NCBI GenBank assembly: GCA_036501625.1
Contig: DASXZY010000073.1
Location: 1 to 64,000 of the forward strand
Reading direction: 5' to 3'
Origin: Palsa-1400 sp036501625
GTDB taxonomy: Bacteria; Verrucomicrobiota; Verrucomicrobiia; Limisphaerales; Palsa-1400
DNA: 64,000 bases
Part shown: one piece after another, positions 1 to 7,772 of the stretch
How positions within the stretch are numbered: position 1 is the stretch's first letter
Layout: each line of letters opens with the position of its first letter
Program-made: the position numbers and the translations under genes
Notes under the pieces: generated by a model
Told to the model about the DNA's origin: nothing
What the model saw: the letters and a program-made list of their open reading frames with translations, nothing else
Database searches by the model: none

Positions 1-78
1 GAGGTCTTGCACCAGCGGGCTGAGAAACTGGGGGAGCCGCTTCGCGCTTTGCTCCCATTGCATTTTGGTCCAGGCCAT
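1..78 (-). CDS. Probable transposase, N-terminal 26 codons only (runs off the left edge)
   Basis: On the minus strand an open frame starts at an ATG at 78 (M-A-W-T-K) or at a second in-frame ATG at 63 (M-Q-W-E-Q) and stays open to the window edge. The visible residues, including the stretch LPQFLSPLVQDL, resemble from memory the N-termini of IS701-type DDE transposases that precede a conserved pattern around 'GLLLPGERKSVEP', but that pattern would lie outside the window. The frame starts just after the point where the neighbouring methyltransferase gene breaks off, which fits an insertion sequence reading outward to the left. Only 26 codons are available, so the family name is tentative. Confidence 0.4.
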   Translation of the reverse strand, partial: MAWTKMQWEQSAKRLPQFLSPLVQDL

Positions 79-137
79 ATTCCCGCAGCATCGGGGAGGC
101 GGCCAAAAAATGCAAGGAAATACTTAACATAGTAATA
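1..137. mobile_element. Edge of a putative insertion sequence interrupting a methyltransferase gene
   Basis: Methyltransferase similarity ends at about 140, immediately after an FQP residue triplet, and the following bases on the minus strand lead within about 60 bp into the transposase-like start at 78. A CTAG tetranucleotide at 138-141 lies exactly at the break. It could be a target-site duplication, but the other end of the element is outside the window. No terminal inverted repeat can be verified from one end only. Confidence 0.35.
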
Positions 138-786
138 CTAGTTGCGGCTGGAAGTTGGAACTGAATTTGATGCCGTAGGGCGGATCGAAATAAATCATCT
201 GCACTTTGCCGGCGAGGTCTTCGCGGCGGGCGAGGCTGGCCATGACTTGCAAGGAGTCACCCAAAATAAGGCGGTTGGCCCAATCCACATCGTATTTGTA
301 AAACTGGACGGCCTCGGCATAGGACTGCTGCGGGTCGGCAAAGAGATCGCGTTGCACGTCCTGCCGCGCAAGCACACGCAAGATGGCCTGGGTGGAAACG
401 CGTTCGTGGATGTGCAAAGCAACCGGCTCGACTTCAAACCACGGCTTTTCGCGTTTACCAGACCATTCGAGCCACGGCTCGTTTTTGCGGAGCGCATCGG
501 CAAGGGTGCGGGCTTCGTCGTCGTTCAAGGCGCGTTTGCGCGAGGTTTGGAGGAGTTCGGGAAGGCGGTCGGTTTCTGTGGCGTCGGTGGCGGAACGGAG
601 AGCGGGCGGCAGGTGCGGGTTGTATTCGTATCGGAGTCTGGGTGCTTCTTGAAGCGTGCCCTGGGCTGCAAGCCCGGCAGGCGGAATATTTTTCCGCTTG
701 GTCGGATATTTGTACGACGCCACCGGATCGCCGGGCGGGAGTCCTCGGTTTTGTTGTGGGCGTTTTGATTCCTTGTTCTTAGACAT
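124..786 (-). pseudogene. Truncated beta-class adenine DNA methyltransferase (Mod-like), C-terminus lost
   Basis: The frame from the ATG at 786 (M-S-K-N-K-E) encodes about 220 residues. It contains the family-typical KRKNIPPAGL segment and, near its end, the adenine-methylase catalytic motif IV, seen as YFDPPYGIKF. In type III Mod/beta-class enzymes motif IV comes first, followed by the target-recognition region and then the AdoMet-binding F-x-G-x-G motif. Here the frame stops about 14 codons after DPPY, so the target-recognition domain and AdoMet pocket are missing and the product cannot be an active methylase alone. The last six codons (QLVLLC, then stop) do not look like methylase sequence. 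The longer frame upstream to 891 is an unlikely N-terminal extension. The probable cause is insertion of the element at 1-137. Confidence 0.75.
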
Positions 787-1333
787 TGCGTGGGGCGCAA
801 CCATGAACACGGGAAGCCTCCAAAATAGAAGGGGCGCGAACTCAACGCACCCTGGTCCGAGGCACCGCGAAGCGCCTGTTACAGAAAGCACGCCAAGCCG
901 CGCCCGGGTGGGCGCGTGCTCGGTCGGTTTCTGTAACGGGCGTGGAAAATTCGCGGTTTTCGGACCAGCCCGTAGCCAAAGCTACGCAAAATGTATTTTG
1001 TAAAAAGTTAGTTAATCGTCATTTTGTTTTCTGAATGCAGAGGAATTTACCCATAACGGTCGCTTGGCTACAAGCTCGGTTCGTTGGAATCTCGCGGATT
1101 CGCTTTGGCTTGGAGTCGGCGACGCATGACCAGCGTCGGTGAAACGACACACGGATTTGAACCGCATTGGCAATGGGGCTTGAATATTCGCCTGGATCCA
1201 CCGATTCTGCGGGCAGAGAGCCTGAATTTGCAGAAACTCGAACGCCAAGGGCTAAATATTTGGCGTTTGCCCGCTGCTGAACCTGCATATTTTATCCTTT
1301 TAATAAAGACACAATCGCATTAATTTGTCTCTT
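787..1333. other. Intergenic region with no convincing gene
   Basis: This 547-bp gap separates the divergent truncated methyltransferase and the AAA ATPase. Short frames on both strands have no recognisable domains. It contains the large inverted repeat described at 875-940 and must hold the promoters of both neighbours. No clear -35/-10 pair was found. Confidence 0.5.
875..940. repeat. Nested inverted repeat / long hairpin
   Basis: GTTACAGAAA at 878-887 is matched by its exact reverse complement TTTCTGTAAC at 928-937, with two more pairing bases outside across one G-T. Inside this, GCACGC (888-893) pairs with GCGTGC (914-919), and within that GCGCCC (900-905) pairs with GGGCGC (910-915) as an alternative core around a GGGT loop. 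It lies about 90 bp upstream of the methyltransferase start. It could be a regulatory hairpin, an operator with two half-sites or a scar of a small mobile repeat. The sequence does not decide between these. Confidence 0.55.
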
Positions 1334-2674
1334 ATGGAAAGAGAACTTAAACAGGTCATCCGCCAGAAAATCTCCGATGCGCTCGCCGCCCCAGTGCCCG
1401 CGCATACTCGTCGAGATGTCCATTTGCCCGGCATCAAGGGCAAGGCGATGGCCGTCATCGGTATGCGGCGCAGTGGCAAAACAACCTTCCTGTGGCAATG
1501 CCTAGGCGAACGTCTGGAGACTGGCACGCCGCGCGACGCTCTCCTCTATTTCAACTTTGAGGATGAACGGTTGGCAGATATGACCGCCCAAGAACTGCAA
1601 TTGGTCGTCGAGGAATACTTCAGCCTGCACCCGGAGCGACGCGATTCCAAGAGCGTCACATTTTTTCTGGATGAAATTCAGGAAGTGCCGGGTTGGGAGA
1701 CTTTCGTCCGCCGTCTGCTGGACACGGAAAAAGTGGAACTCTTCCTGTCTGGTTCATCCGCCCGTTTGTTGAGCCGGGAGGTTGCCACCAGTATGCGAGG
1801 CCGGGCAATGGAGGTACTGGTGCATCCATTCAGTTTGCGAGAGGCTTTGCGCCATCGCGGGGCAGAGCCTAAGTCGCCGTGGACCGATCTGCCCAAGGCC
1901 GCTCGTTCGACTCTCGATAAACATTTCCGTGCCTATCTCTTGGAAGGGGGATTTCCAGAATCCCAAGGCGTTCCCGTGCGGGACCGCGCCAGCTTGCTGC
2001 GCACTTACGTGGACGTGGCCATACTGCGGGACGTGATCGAACGACATGGAGTGACCAATCCGGCCGCACTGCGCTGGCTGCAACGTCATTTGCTCGGAAA
2101 CCCTGCGGCACCCTTCAGTGTGCAAAAGTTTTTCGATGCTCTCAAATCTCAAGGATTGCCCGTCGGCAAGAATACTCTGCACGATTACCTCGCTCATTTG
2201 GAGGACGCATTTTTGGTGCGCACCGTCTCTTTGCACACCGCGTCTGAGCGCCAGCGCATGGTCAATCCCCGCAAAGCCTATCCGATAGACCCTGGCCTCA
2301 TCTCGCTTTACGAGCGCACTGGTCGCGCCAACCTTGGCCATGCCCTCGAAACGGTGATCCTGCTCGAACTGGAACGTCGTGGGTGTGAGATAGATTACGT
2401 TCGCACTCGCGATGGTTACGAAGTGGACTTTTTTGCCCGCAACCCAGCAGGCGGTGTGACCCTAATCCAAGTTTGCACCGATGTCAGCGATGCTGAAACT
2501 TACGCTCGCGAGGTCCGCGCCCTCACCGCCGCCGCTACGGAATATCCAAGCGCCATTCCGCTGCTGCTCACGTTCGATACGCTGCCGCCTCGGCCTCCGC
2601 TGCCTTCACCGCTGCGCTGGCAGCCAGCCATCGCTTGGTTGTTGGGCGACGAACTGCCGCGCAAACCACGTTAA
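1334..2674 (+). CDS. ATP-binding protein, AAA_14/DUF4143 family
   Basis: This 446-residue protein has a Walker A loop at about residues 43-51 (GMRRSGKTT) and a Walker B at about 108-115 ending in LDEIQ. Its C-terminal half has the DUF4143 pattern, with the 'AYLLEGGFPE' and 'YEVDFFARN' segments; the latter resembles a PD-(D/E)xK-like nuclease core (E-V-D-F). The family is common in bacteria and archaea, its function is mostly unknown, and it often sits in accessory or defence regions. I start at the ATG at 1334 because the frame's upstream extension begins with TTG. It converges on the Wadjet operon with only 35 bp between stop codons and may be unrelated cargo of the same island. Confidence 0.85.
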   Translation: MERELKQVIRQKISDALAAPVPAHTRRDVHLPGIKGKAMAVIGMRRSGKTTFLWQCLGERLETGTPRDALLYFNFEDERLADMTAQELQLVVEEYFSLHPERRDSKSVTFFLDEIQEVPGWETFVRRLLDTEKVELFLSGSSARLLSREVATSMRGRAMEVLVHPFSLREALRHRGAEPKSPWTDLPKAARSTLDKHFRAYLLEGGFPESQGVPVRDRASLLRTYVDVAILRDVIERHGVTNPAALRWLQRHLLGNPAAPFSVQKFFDALKSQGLPVGKNTLHDYLAHLEDAFLVRTVSLHTASERQRMVNPRKAYPIDPGLISLYERTGRANLGHALETVILLELERRGCEIDYVRTRDGYEVDFFARNPAGGVTLIQVCTDVSDAETYAREVRALTAAATEYPSAIPLLLTFDTLPPRPPLPSPLRWQPAIAWLLGDELPRKPR

Positions 2675-2709
2675 AATCGATTTTCATGCAGGTCAAATTC
2701 AATGAGCTA

Positions 2710-3858
2710 TCAGCTTAAACGAGACTCAAGTTGTCGCGTAGCGTACGTGAGTGGGATTCGTTCTTGCTCCAGCAACTTTTCATCCTTGTTTAGAACATCA
2801 AATAATTCCCGTTCTGAATCCGACAGTTTCAGTTCGGCACGCGAGCCGAAAATGGCGGCTTTGGTAGAAAAGTGTTTGAACTGAATGAATGTTTCGTTGT
2901 CCATCATTACGCTTTCGGCATGTGGATGCTGGGATCGCAAGACGGACAATGATTCAAAGCCGTGTGTGTCCATGTCGCCCCAATAAACCAGACGAGCATT
3001 GGCCAGCCATGAAAGTCGGCACAAATGTGAAACCGCATCCCCTCCACCGAAGAGTGCAAGCGTCTTCGGCAGCAGCGGCAATGTGAGAAAATTCATTTCA
3101 TTTTCTACGACAATGATATTTTTAACAAGCGGGCGAAGGTTCTCTGCCTCGTTGAGGGGTATGGCAAAGTCGCAAAAGGGAAGGCCTATCGACTTTGGAA
3201 TTTCGACATCGAGGAAACGGAATCGAACCAGCGGTTGTTTTTGTCGGAAGCCAAAGCGCTTTTCAAAACTTAAGCCGTCCGCCGCGACACAATCAGGGGC
3301 GACAATTGGAATCAGTTCGTTCAATACGCCGCGCTTTCGTTCAATAAATTTTGTATCCACCTCAACGGGCAGCTCTCGCAAATAGCAATTGGGACGGCCA
3401 TGTTGTCGCAAATAGGCGCACACCGCGAGTAGTCCATCCCATTCCCCGGCTTGAGCGACAACTTTTAGGGGCTTTGCTTGTGCCCATAATACAAGTTCGG
3501 GGAACTGCATCTGAATAAGGTGGTAGTCGGCTTGAAACTGGCGAACCTCTGACAGCTTGTTCAGAAAACGGGTGTAATCTTCCTGGGTGGTAAAGGCAAC
3601 GGTGCTGGGAATGTTCTGCGTTCCAAGCCGGCGAAAGTTTCGGTCTTCCCAAGTGATGTCGTAACCAAAGCCTATTTGTTCCTTTGACTGCTTTCGCAAC
3701 GCTTCAATGGCGGCGCGGTCGGCAACAAAATCCTTTGGCTTTGCCAATCCCCCACCAAAGACACTTAATGGGAAAAAGGGTTCGCCCGTGCATAAGGAGC
3801 GGATAAAATCCTCGTAACGATTCAGGGCGCGGCGGCGAATTTGGTCAGGCGTTAGCAT
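2710..3858 (-). CDS. jetD: Wadjet anti-plasmid system nuclease subunit JetD
   Basis: This is a 382-residue protein of the DUF3322/DUF2220 type. In Wadjet systems JetD is the Toprim-fold endonuclease that cuts closed circular plasmid DNA once the JetABC motor has extruded it. The C-terminal Toprim features are visible: VENEMNF at about 251-257 (catalytic acid E252 or E254), GGGDAV at about 271, and the DxD pair D295/D297 in YWGDMD. I place the start at the ATG at 3858 (MLTPDQIRRR), which aligns with usual JetD N-termini and overlaps the jetC stop by 14 bp. The frame could start at a GTG at 3897, which would add 13 residues. It is the last gene of the minus-strand operon jetA-jetB-jetC-jetD. 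Confidence 0.92.
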   Translation of the reverse strand: MLTPDQIRRRALNRYEDFIRSLCTGEPFFPLSVFGGGLAKPKDFVADRAAIEALRKQSKEQIGFGYDITWEDRNFRRLGTQNIPSTVAFTTQEDYTRFLNKLSEVRQFQADYHLIQMQFPELVLWAQAKPLKVVAQAGEWDGLLAVCAYLRQHGRPNCYLRELPVEVDTKFIERKRGVLNELIPIVAPDCVAADGLSFEKRFGFRQKQPLVRFRFLDVEIPKSIGLPFCDFAIPLNEAENLRPLVKNIIVVENEMNFLTLPLLPKTLALFGGGDAVSHLCRLSWLANARLVYWGDMDTHGFESLSVLRSQHPHAESVMMDNETFIQFKHFSTKAAIFGSRAELKLSDSERELFDVLNKDEKLLEQERIPLTYATRQLESRLS

Positions 3859-6800
3859 GGGCGGGCTCAATCGGAACTTGTCGGGCCAAGTGTTCACGCA
3901 CTTCTTCGACCGACACGGTGCGGACTGTTGACACCTGTGTTGTCGGATTGAGCGTCAGGTGATAGCTCGAAACAAATGGTTCGACCACGCGGGCGCGTGC
4001 ATCAAACGGACAGACAATGAGCAGTTGCAAATGGAATTGGGCAAATAAATGAAGCGCGTAACGTGAATTCGTCTCATCAGAGCGCGAAAACATTTCGTCC
4101 ACGACAACGAAGCGGAACGACTGCGGATTTTGCCGGTCCTTGGCGATGCCGTATTGGTAGGCTACCGCAGAGGCGAGAATGGTGAATGCCAGTTTCGCTT
4201 TCTGACCGCCCGACTTGCCGCTGGTATCCTCGTAAATGTTTTCCTGCTTCCCACTTTCCCGATCACGTTCTTCCACCGCGAACGAAAGCCAGTTGCGCGT
4301 GTCCGTAACCTTGGCTGACCAATCAGGCTTCTCTCGAAAAAGATCAATCAAATCACTGATCCGCTGGAAAGCGTTTTCGCGCGCTGCTCCATCGGGAGCA
4401 AGACCGTATTCAAGACAACCTTTGAGACGCCCACGGAAATTGCGGATGTCCGGGTCGGTCGTCTGGTTCGCGCGTATGGTGATGTAGGTTCGTGGCGAAT
4501 ACTCGATTCCTTTCAGAGTACCGTTAAGATGGTCAATCTTGCTCTGTATTCCCTCGCAATGTTCGTCAAGGGTGTCCTGGAACTTTACGATATGCACCAG
4601 CACATCACGACTCATCAATTCCTGAAACTTCTGGTCGTGACGCGGCAAATCGTCGCGCCGCACATTTTCCTCGAAACGAAGAAAATCGGAGACGAATTCT
4701 TCTCCAGCGTTAAGATCGGCCTTGAGGTCGGGAAATTCACCAAGGAAATTTCCCATCAAACGTGTCGTAGAATCCACGACTTTTCCACGATTGTTGCCGA
4801 GTTCGATGAGTTGGTTGCTGAGGGTTGTTTCCGCTTTATGAAGGGCGATTGATGCGTTGGCAATGGTCAGTTCCGGCCCGCCTAGCAACGGTGCGACGGC
4901 CTTATCGAAAGCGGCAAGATCAACGTCTTTGTAGGCTGCCAAGGTAGCCTCACATTCGGCCAGACGGCGATTGTCCTCTTGTTGGCGGCTTTCAAGTCCG
5001 CCGCGCTTGCCCGCCGTTCCGGTTTTCGTCGCATCCAGCGAGGTGATTTGTTTCTCAACTTCATCAAGCTGTTGGCGCAATTGTTTTATTTTGTCGGAAC
5101 TTTGCTCCAAATCGCGCTTCTGCTGCTCCAATTCTTCCCGTCTGGCGGCTACTGATCGCCAGTCAATTTCGGTAAACAAGCGAAATCCTTGCAATCGTCC
5201 AGCCTGTGCCGCGCGCGCGGTGGCGGCTTTTTGACGGCGCTCGGCATCATTGATGATTGTCGCCTGCTTTTGGGCGGCAATAGCCAACTGGTTTTGCTCA
5301 TCTTCCAATCGTTGAATTTTTTCACGATTTGACCAGCCAAGAATGTGATTACGCGGGTCGTTGATGGCGGTGCTATCATCTTTGATGTGCCGCGTCCCGG
5401 CAGACCGAATCAAGCCCTGCATCGTCAGGGCGAAACCAGACGCGTTTTCAAATTCCTCGATGTTTTCACAGCAACGGTAATTGAAATGGGTTCGCAATTC
5501 GCTTTCCACCCACCGTGAAAGCGGATGGCCCTCCTTCAATTGCATCCGTTCGATGACGCGCCCCTTGTCGTGCGACGGCTGGAAGCCCGGCACATCCTTC
5601 GGCACGCGATGGTAAACCACTCGCCCACGAAGGTCGTTGTCGTTAATGAAACGGTTGACGCGTGAGTAGAGATGTTCGGGCACGAGCAGCGAAAGACCAA
5701 AACCGCGCAAGAGACGTTCCAGAGCACCGCGCCATTGTTTGTGGTATTCCTGCTTTACGTCCATCAACTCGCCAGCAAAAGGCAGGTTGTTCACGTCAAC
5801 GCCCGCACCTTGTGCGATAACCAGACGCATTCGCCGTTGCATTTCAGGGATCAAATCCGGCCGGTTACGAAGTGATTTCAATTCATCCTCCAGGCCAGCG
5901 TGCAATACACGCAGACGCCCAAATTCTTGTTCGGCTGTTGCCTTTTCGTTTGCCGACACGGTGATGATGTCGCTTTGTTTTTTCTGCTCGGATTCCGCCC
6001 ATTTTTGCAATTCATGGAATTGCGGCTCGGTGCTGATTTCCTCCTTCAGCCCAAGTTCGCCAAGACACTTTTGATATTGCCCTGCCAGCAATTTGCGCTC
6101 CTGTTCCATTTTGGTGGCGGCCGTAAGCTCGCCCTGCACGCGCTCCAGTTCTTTTCCTACCTCGTCGTTGGTAATGGCCTGTTTGAGCGAAAATTCCTGT
6201 TCTTTGAGTTCTTCGAGATTTTTCGTGAGATTTGTAATCTCAATGTCGAATACACGGATTTGCTCGGCCAGTGACGCAAGTTCGGTTTCCAACAACGCCT
6301 TGAGCCGGACGGCAAGACAAGCGGGCAAAGTCTCACGAAGCTGCTTCGTCGCGCCAAGCTGTTCGTCATACTTTGAAATCTCAGACGCTTTTTCCACAAC
6401 GGGCTGGAGTAATGCCAATTGGCTCTTGGCCGTTTGAATCGCGTCCCGGCACGCTTTCAGGTCTTGGTAATGGTGTTCCAGCCGGTCCACCAGTTCTTTT
6501 GCGTCCAGTTTTTCGAGCATGTGGTCGCGGATGAACCCGCTGACGTTGGTGATTTCCTTGATCGCAACCGTTTGGCTGAACAAGGCCAGGGTTGTTGTGG
6601 ATTCCATCCGCAGGTAGCGGACGACTTTCTCGGCGTATTCCCCAAAGCTGTCCTCTACTTCAAAGCCACGTTGACGAAGTCCCTTTTTCCACGTCCGCGA
6701 TTCGCCAAGCCCATTGAAATCTCTCTGAATGGCACGCTCGCTTCGCGCCAAAAGAAAAAGCTTTCTCACATCGTCGTCTTGAACCCAAAGAAGCTGCGCT

Positions 6801-7207
6801 AATGTGATGGCCTCACCGGTTGCGGCGTTTGTAAAAGCAGCCAAGAGGATTGAGGGTGGTCCGCCGGGTTCGCGAAGAAATTTTGTCTGCGCGCGCGACT
6901 CGTCGGATTCGCTTTGACTGCCATAAGCGCCGAGAACATACGTTTTCTCGTCGCGTTCTTTTTTCTTCGCCCCGCCTGCGGACAAATTGTAATTCCGCTT
7001 CATTTTGGGGACGAGCAATGTGAGAAGCGCATCCACGAGTGTGGATTTGCCGCTGCCGTTCTCGCCGATCAGCAAGGCCGTTTGTCCCGCTGGGTCGAGA
7101 ATATGAACCTTTTCATGAAAAGTTCCCCAATTGCGGACTTCAAGCCGTTGCAGGCGAAAACCTGGCGACAAAATCGTGTTATTATTGGTTGTCGCGCGTG
7201 TTGACAT
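3845..7207 (-). CDS. jetC: Wadjet SMC-like ATPase subunit JetC
   Basis: This 1,120-residue MukB-like/COG4913-type ATPase is the loop-extruding motor of the Wadjet complex. Walker A (GENGSGKS) is at about residues 48-55. The middle is a long, charged heptad-rich coiled coil (about 240-760) interrupted by a hinge-like globular section. Near the C-terminus are an ABC signature (SGKSGGQKAKL) and a Walker B with catalytic acid (FVVVDEMF), followed by the DARARVVEP-type tail usual in the family. The frame extends to a TTG at 7216, but the ATG at 7207 is preferred; it overlaps the jetB stop by 26 bp. All ATPase motifs are intact, so the motor should be functional. Confidence 0.95.
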   Translation of the reverse strand: MSTRATTNNNTILSPGFRLQRLEVRNWGTFHEKVHILDPAGQTALLIGENGSGKSTLVDALLTLLVPKMKRNYNLSAGGAKKKERDEKTYVLGAYGSQSESDESRAQTKFLREPGGPPSILLAAFTNAATGEAITLAQLLWVQDDDVRKLFLLARSERAIQRDFNGLGESRTWKKGLRQRGFEVEDSFGEYAEKVVRYLRMESTTTLALFSQTVAIKEITNVSGFIRDHMLEKLDAKELVDRLEHHYQDLKACRDAIQTAKSQLALLQPVVEKASEISKYDEQLGATKQLRETLPACLAVRLKALLETELASLAEQIRVFDIEITNLTKNLEELKEQEFSLKQAITNDEVGKELERVQGELTAATKMEQERKLLAGQYQKCLGELGLKEEISTEPQFHELQKWAESEQKKQSDIITVSANEKATAEQEFGRLRVLHAGLEDELKSLRNRPDLIPEMQRRMRLVIAQGAGVDVNNLPFAGELMDVKQEYHKQWRGALERLLRGFGLSLLVPEHLYSRVNRFINDNDLRGRVVYHRVPKDVPGFQPSHDKGRVIERMQLKEGHPLSRWVESELRTHFNYRCCENIEEFENASGFALTMQGLIRSAGTRHIKDDSTAINDPRNHILGWSNREKIQRLEDEQNQLAIAAQKQATIINDAERRQKAATARAAQAGRLQGFRLFTEIDWRSVAARREELEQQKRDLEQSSDKIKQLRQQLDEVEKQITSLDATKTGTAGKRGGLESRQQEDNRRLAECEATLAAYKDVDLAAFDKAVAPLLGGPELTIANASIALHKAETTLSNQLIELGNNRGKVVDSTTRLMGNFLGEFPDLKADLNAGEEFVSDFLRFEENVRRDDLPRHDQKFQELMSRDVLVHIVKFQDTLDEHCEGIQSKIDHLNGTLKGIEYSPRTYITIRANQTTDPDIRNFRGRLKGCLEYGLAPDGAARENAFQRISDLIDLFREKPDWSAKVTDTRNWLSFAVEERDRESGKQENIYEDTSGKSGGQKAKLAFTILASAVAYQYGIAKDRQNPQSFRFVVVDEMFSRSDETNSRYALHLFAQFHLQLLIVCPFDARARVVEPFVSSYHLTLNPTTQVSTVRTVSVEEVREHLARQVPIEPAHANA

Positions 7208-7772
7208 GGGCTTCAAGTTGTTCGCGTAGTACCTTCAATGTTTCGACTGGAAAACGGGCCTTGATGACGCGCCGCACTTCATAGCGCTCGTCGCTTTCAC
7301 CACCGGACAATTTGCGGAGCAATCCAATTTCTTCGGCCTTGTTGATGTACCCCTCAATGCGTTTGTCCGCCTTAATCTCGTCATTGCTTCCGGGAAAAAA
7401 TGGCGCAACGAGCTGTAAAATTTCCTCCTTTCGCAAAACAAGCCGACCTTCGTCGTGAACTTTTTCATCAAACTGAAGGAGTTGTTCTCGCAATACCACC
7501 CCAACAACGGCAACACCCTTGGTCAGTTTGTCGCGCCGGAACAGGCGCGGGATTCCGGTGCTGTCCTCCTGATCGGCTTGCTTGAGATAAGCGAAACCGT
7601 CTTCCTCGTGTACGATGAGATTGAGGCCGATTTCTTGGAAATAGTTTTCGATGTGCGGACGATACCGCAGCAGCGTCGCCCACAAATCAGCGTCATCCGA
7701 ATAAATTGCGTCCTGCAACAGCCGGACTTTGACAGCAGCGGATGGAAATGATTTGGCCGGGTTCGGGTTCAT
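7182..7772 (-). CDS. jetB: Wadjet kite-like subunit JetB (DUF4194)
   Basis: This 196-residue protein is similar in length and character to DUF4194/MukE-like JetB, the winged-helix 'kite' subunit that binds the kleisin JetA. No catalytic motif is expected. Assignment rests on the central segment typical of the family (residues about 30-110, with the L-x-R-x-x-P-H-I-E-x-Y-F opening) and on its position between jetA and jetC. Its ATG at 7772 overlaps the jetA stop by 4 bp, indicating translational coupling. Confidence 0.9.
   Translation of the reverse strand: MNPNPAKSFPSAAVKVRLLQDAIYSDDADLWATLLRYRPHIENYFQEIGLNLIVHEEDGFAYLKQADQEDSTGIPRLFRRDKLTKGVAVVGVVLREQLLQFDEKVHDEGRLVLRKEEILQLVAPFFPGSNDEIKADKRIEGYINKAEEIGLLRKLSGGESDERYEVRRVIKARFPVETLKVLREQLEAHVNTRDNQ

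Noticed and set aside
142..768. Plus-strand open frame of 208 codons opposite the methyltransferase
   Set aside because: It is a mirror frame of the methylase sequence; the minus-strand frame carries DPPY and other family motifs.
1754..2341. Minus-strand open frame of 195 codons
   Set aside because: It lies entirely inside the AAA ATPase gene and shows no domain; this is a GC-driven shadow.
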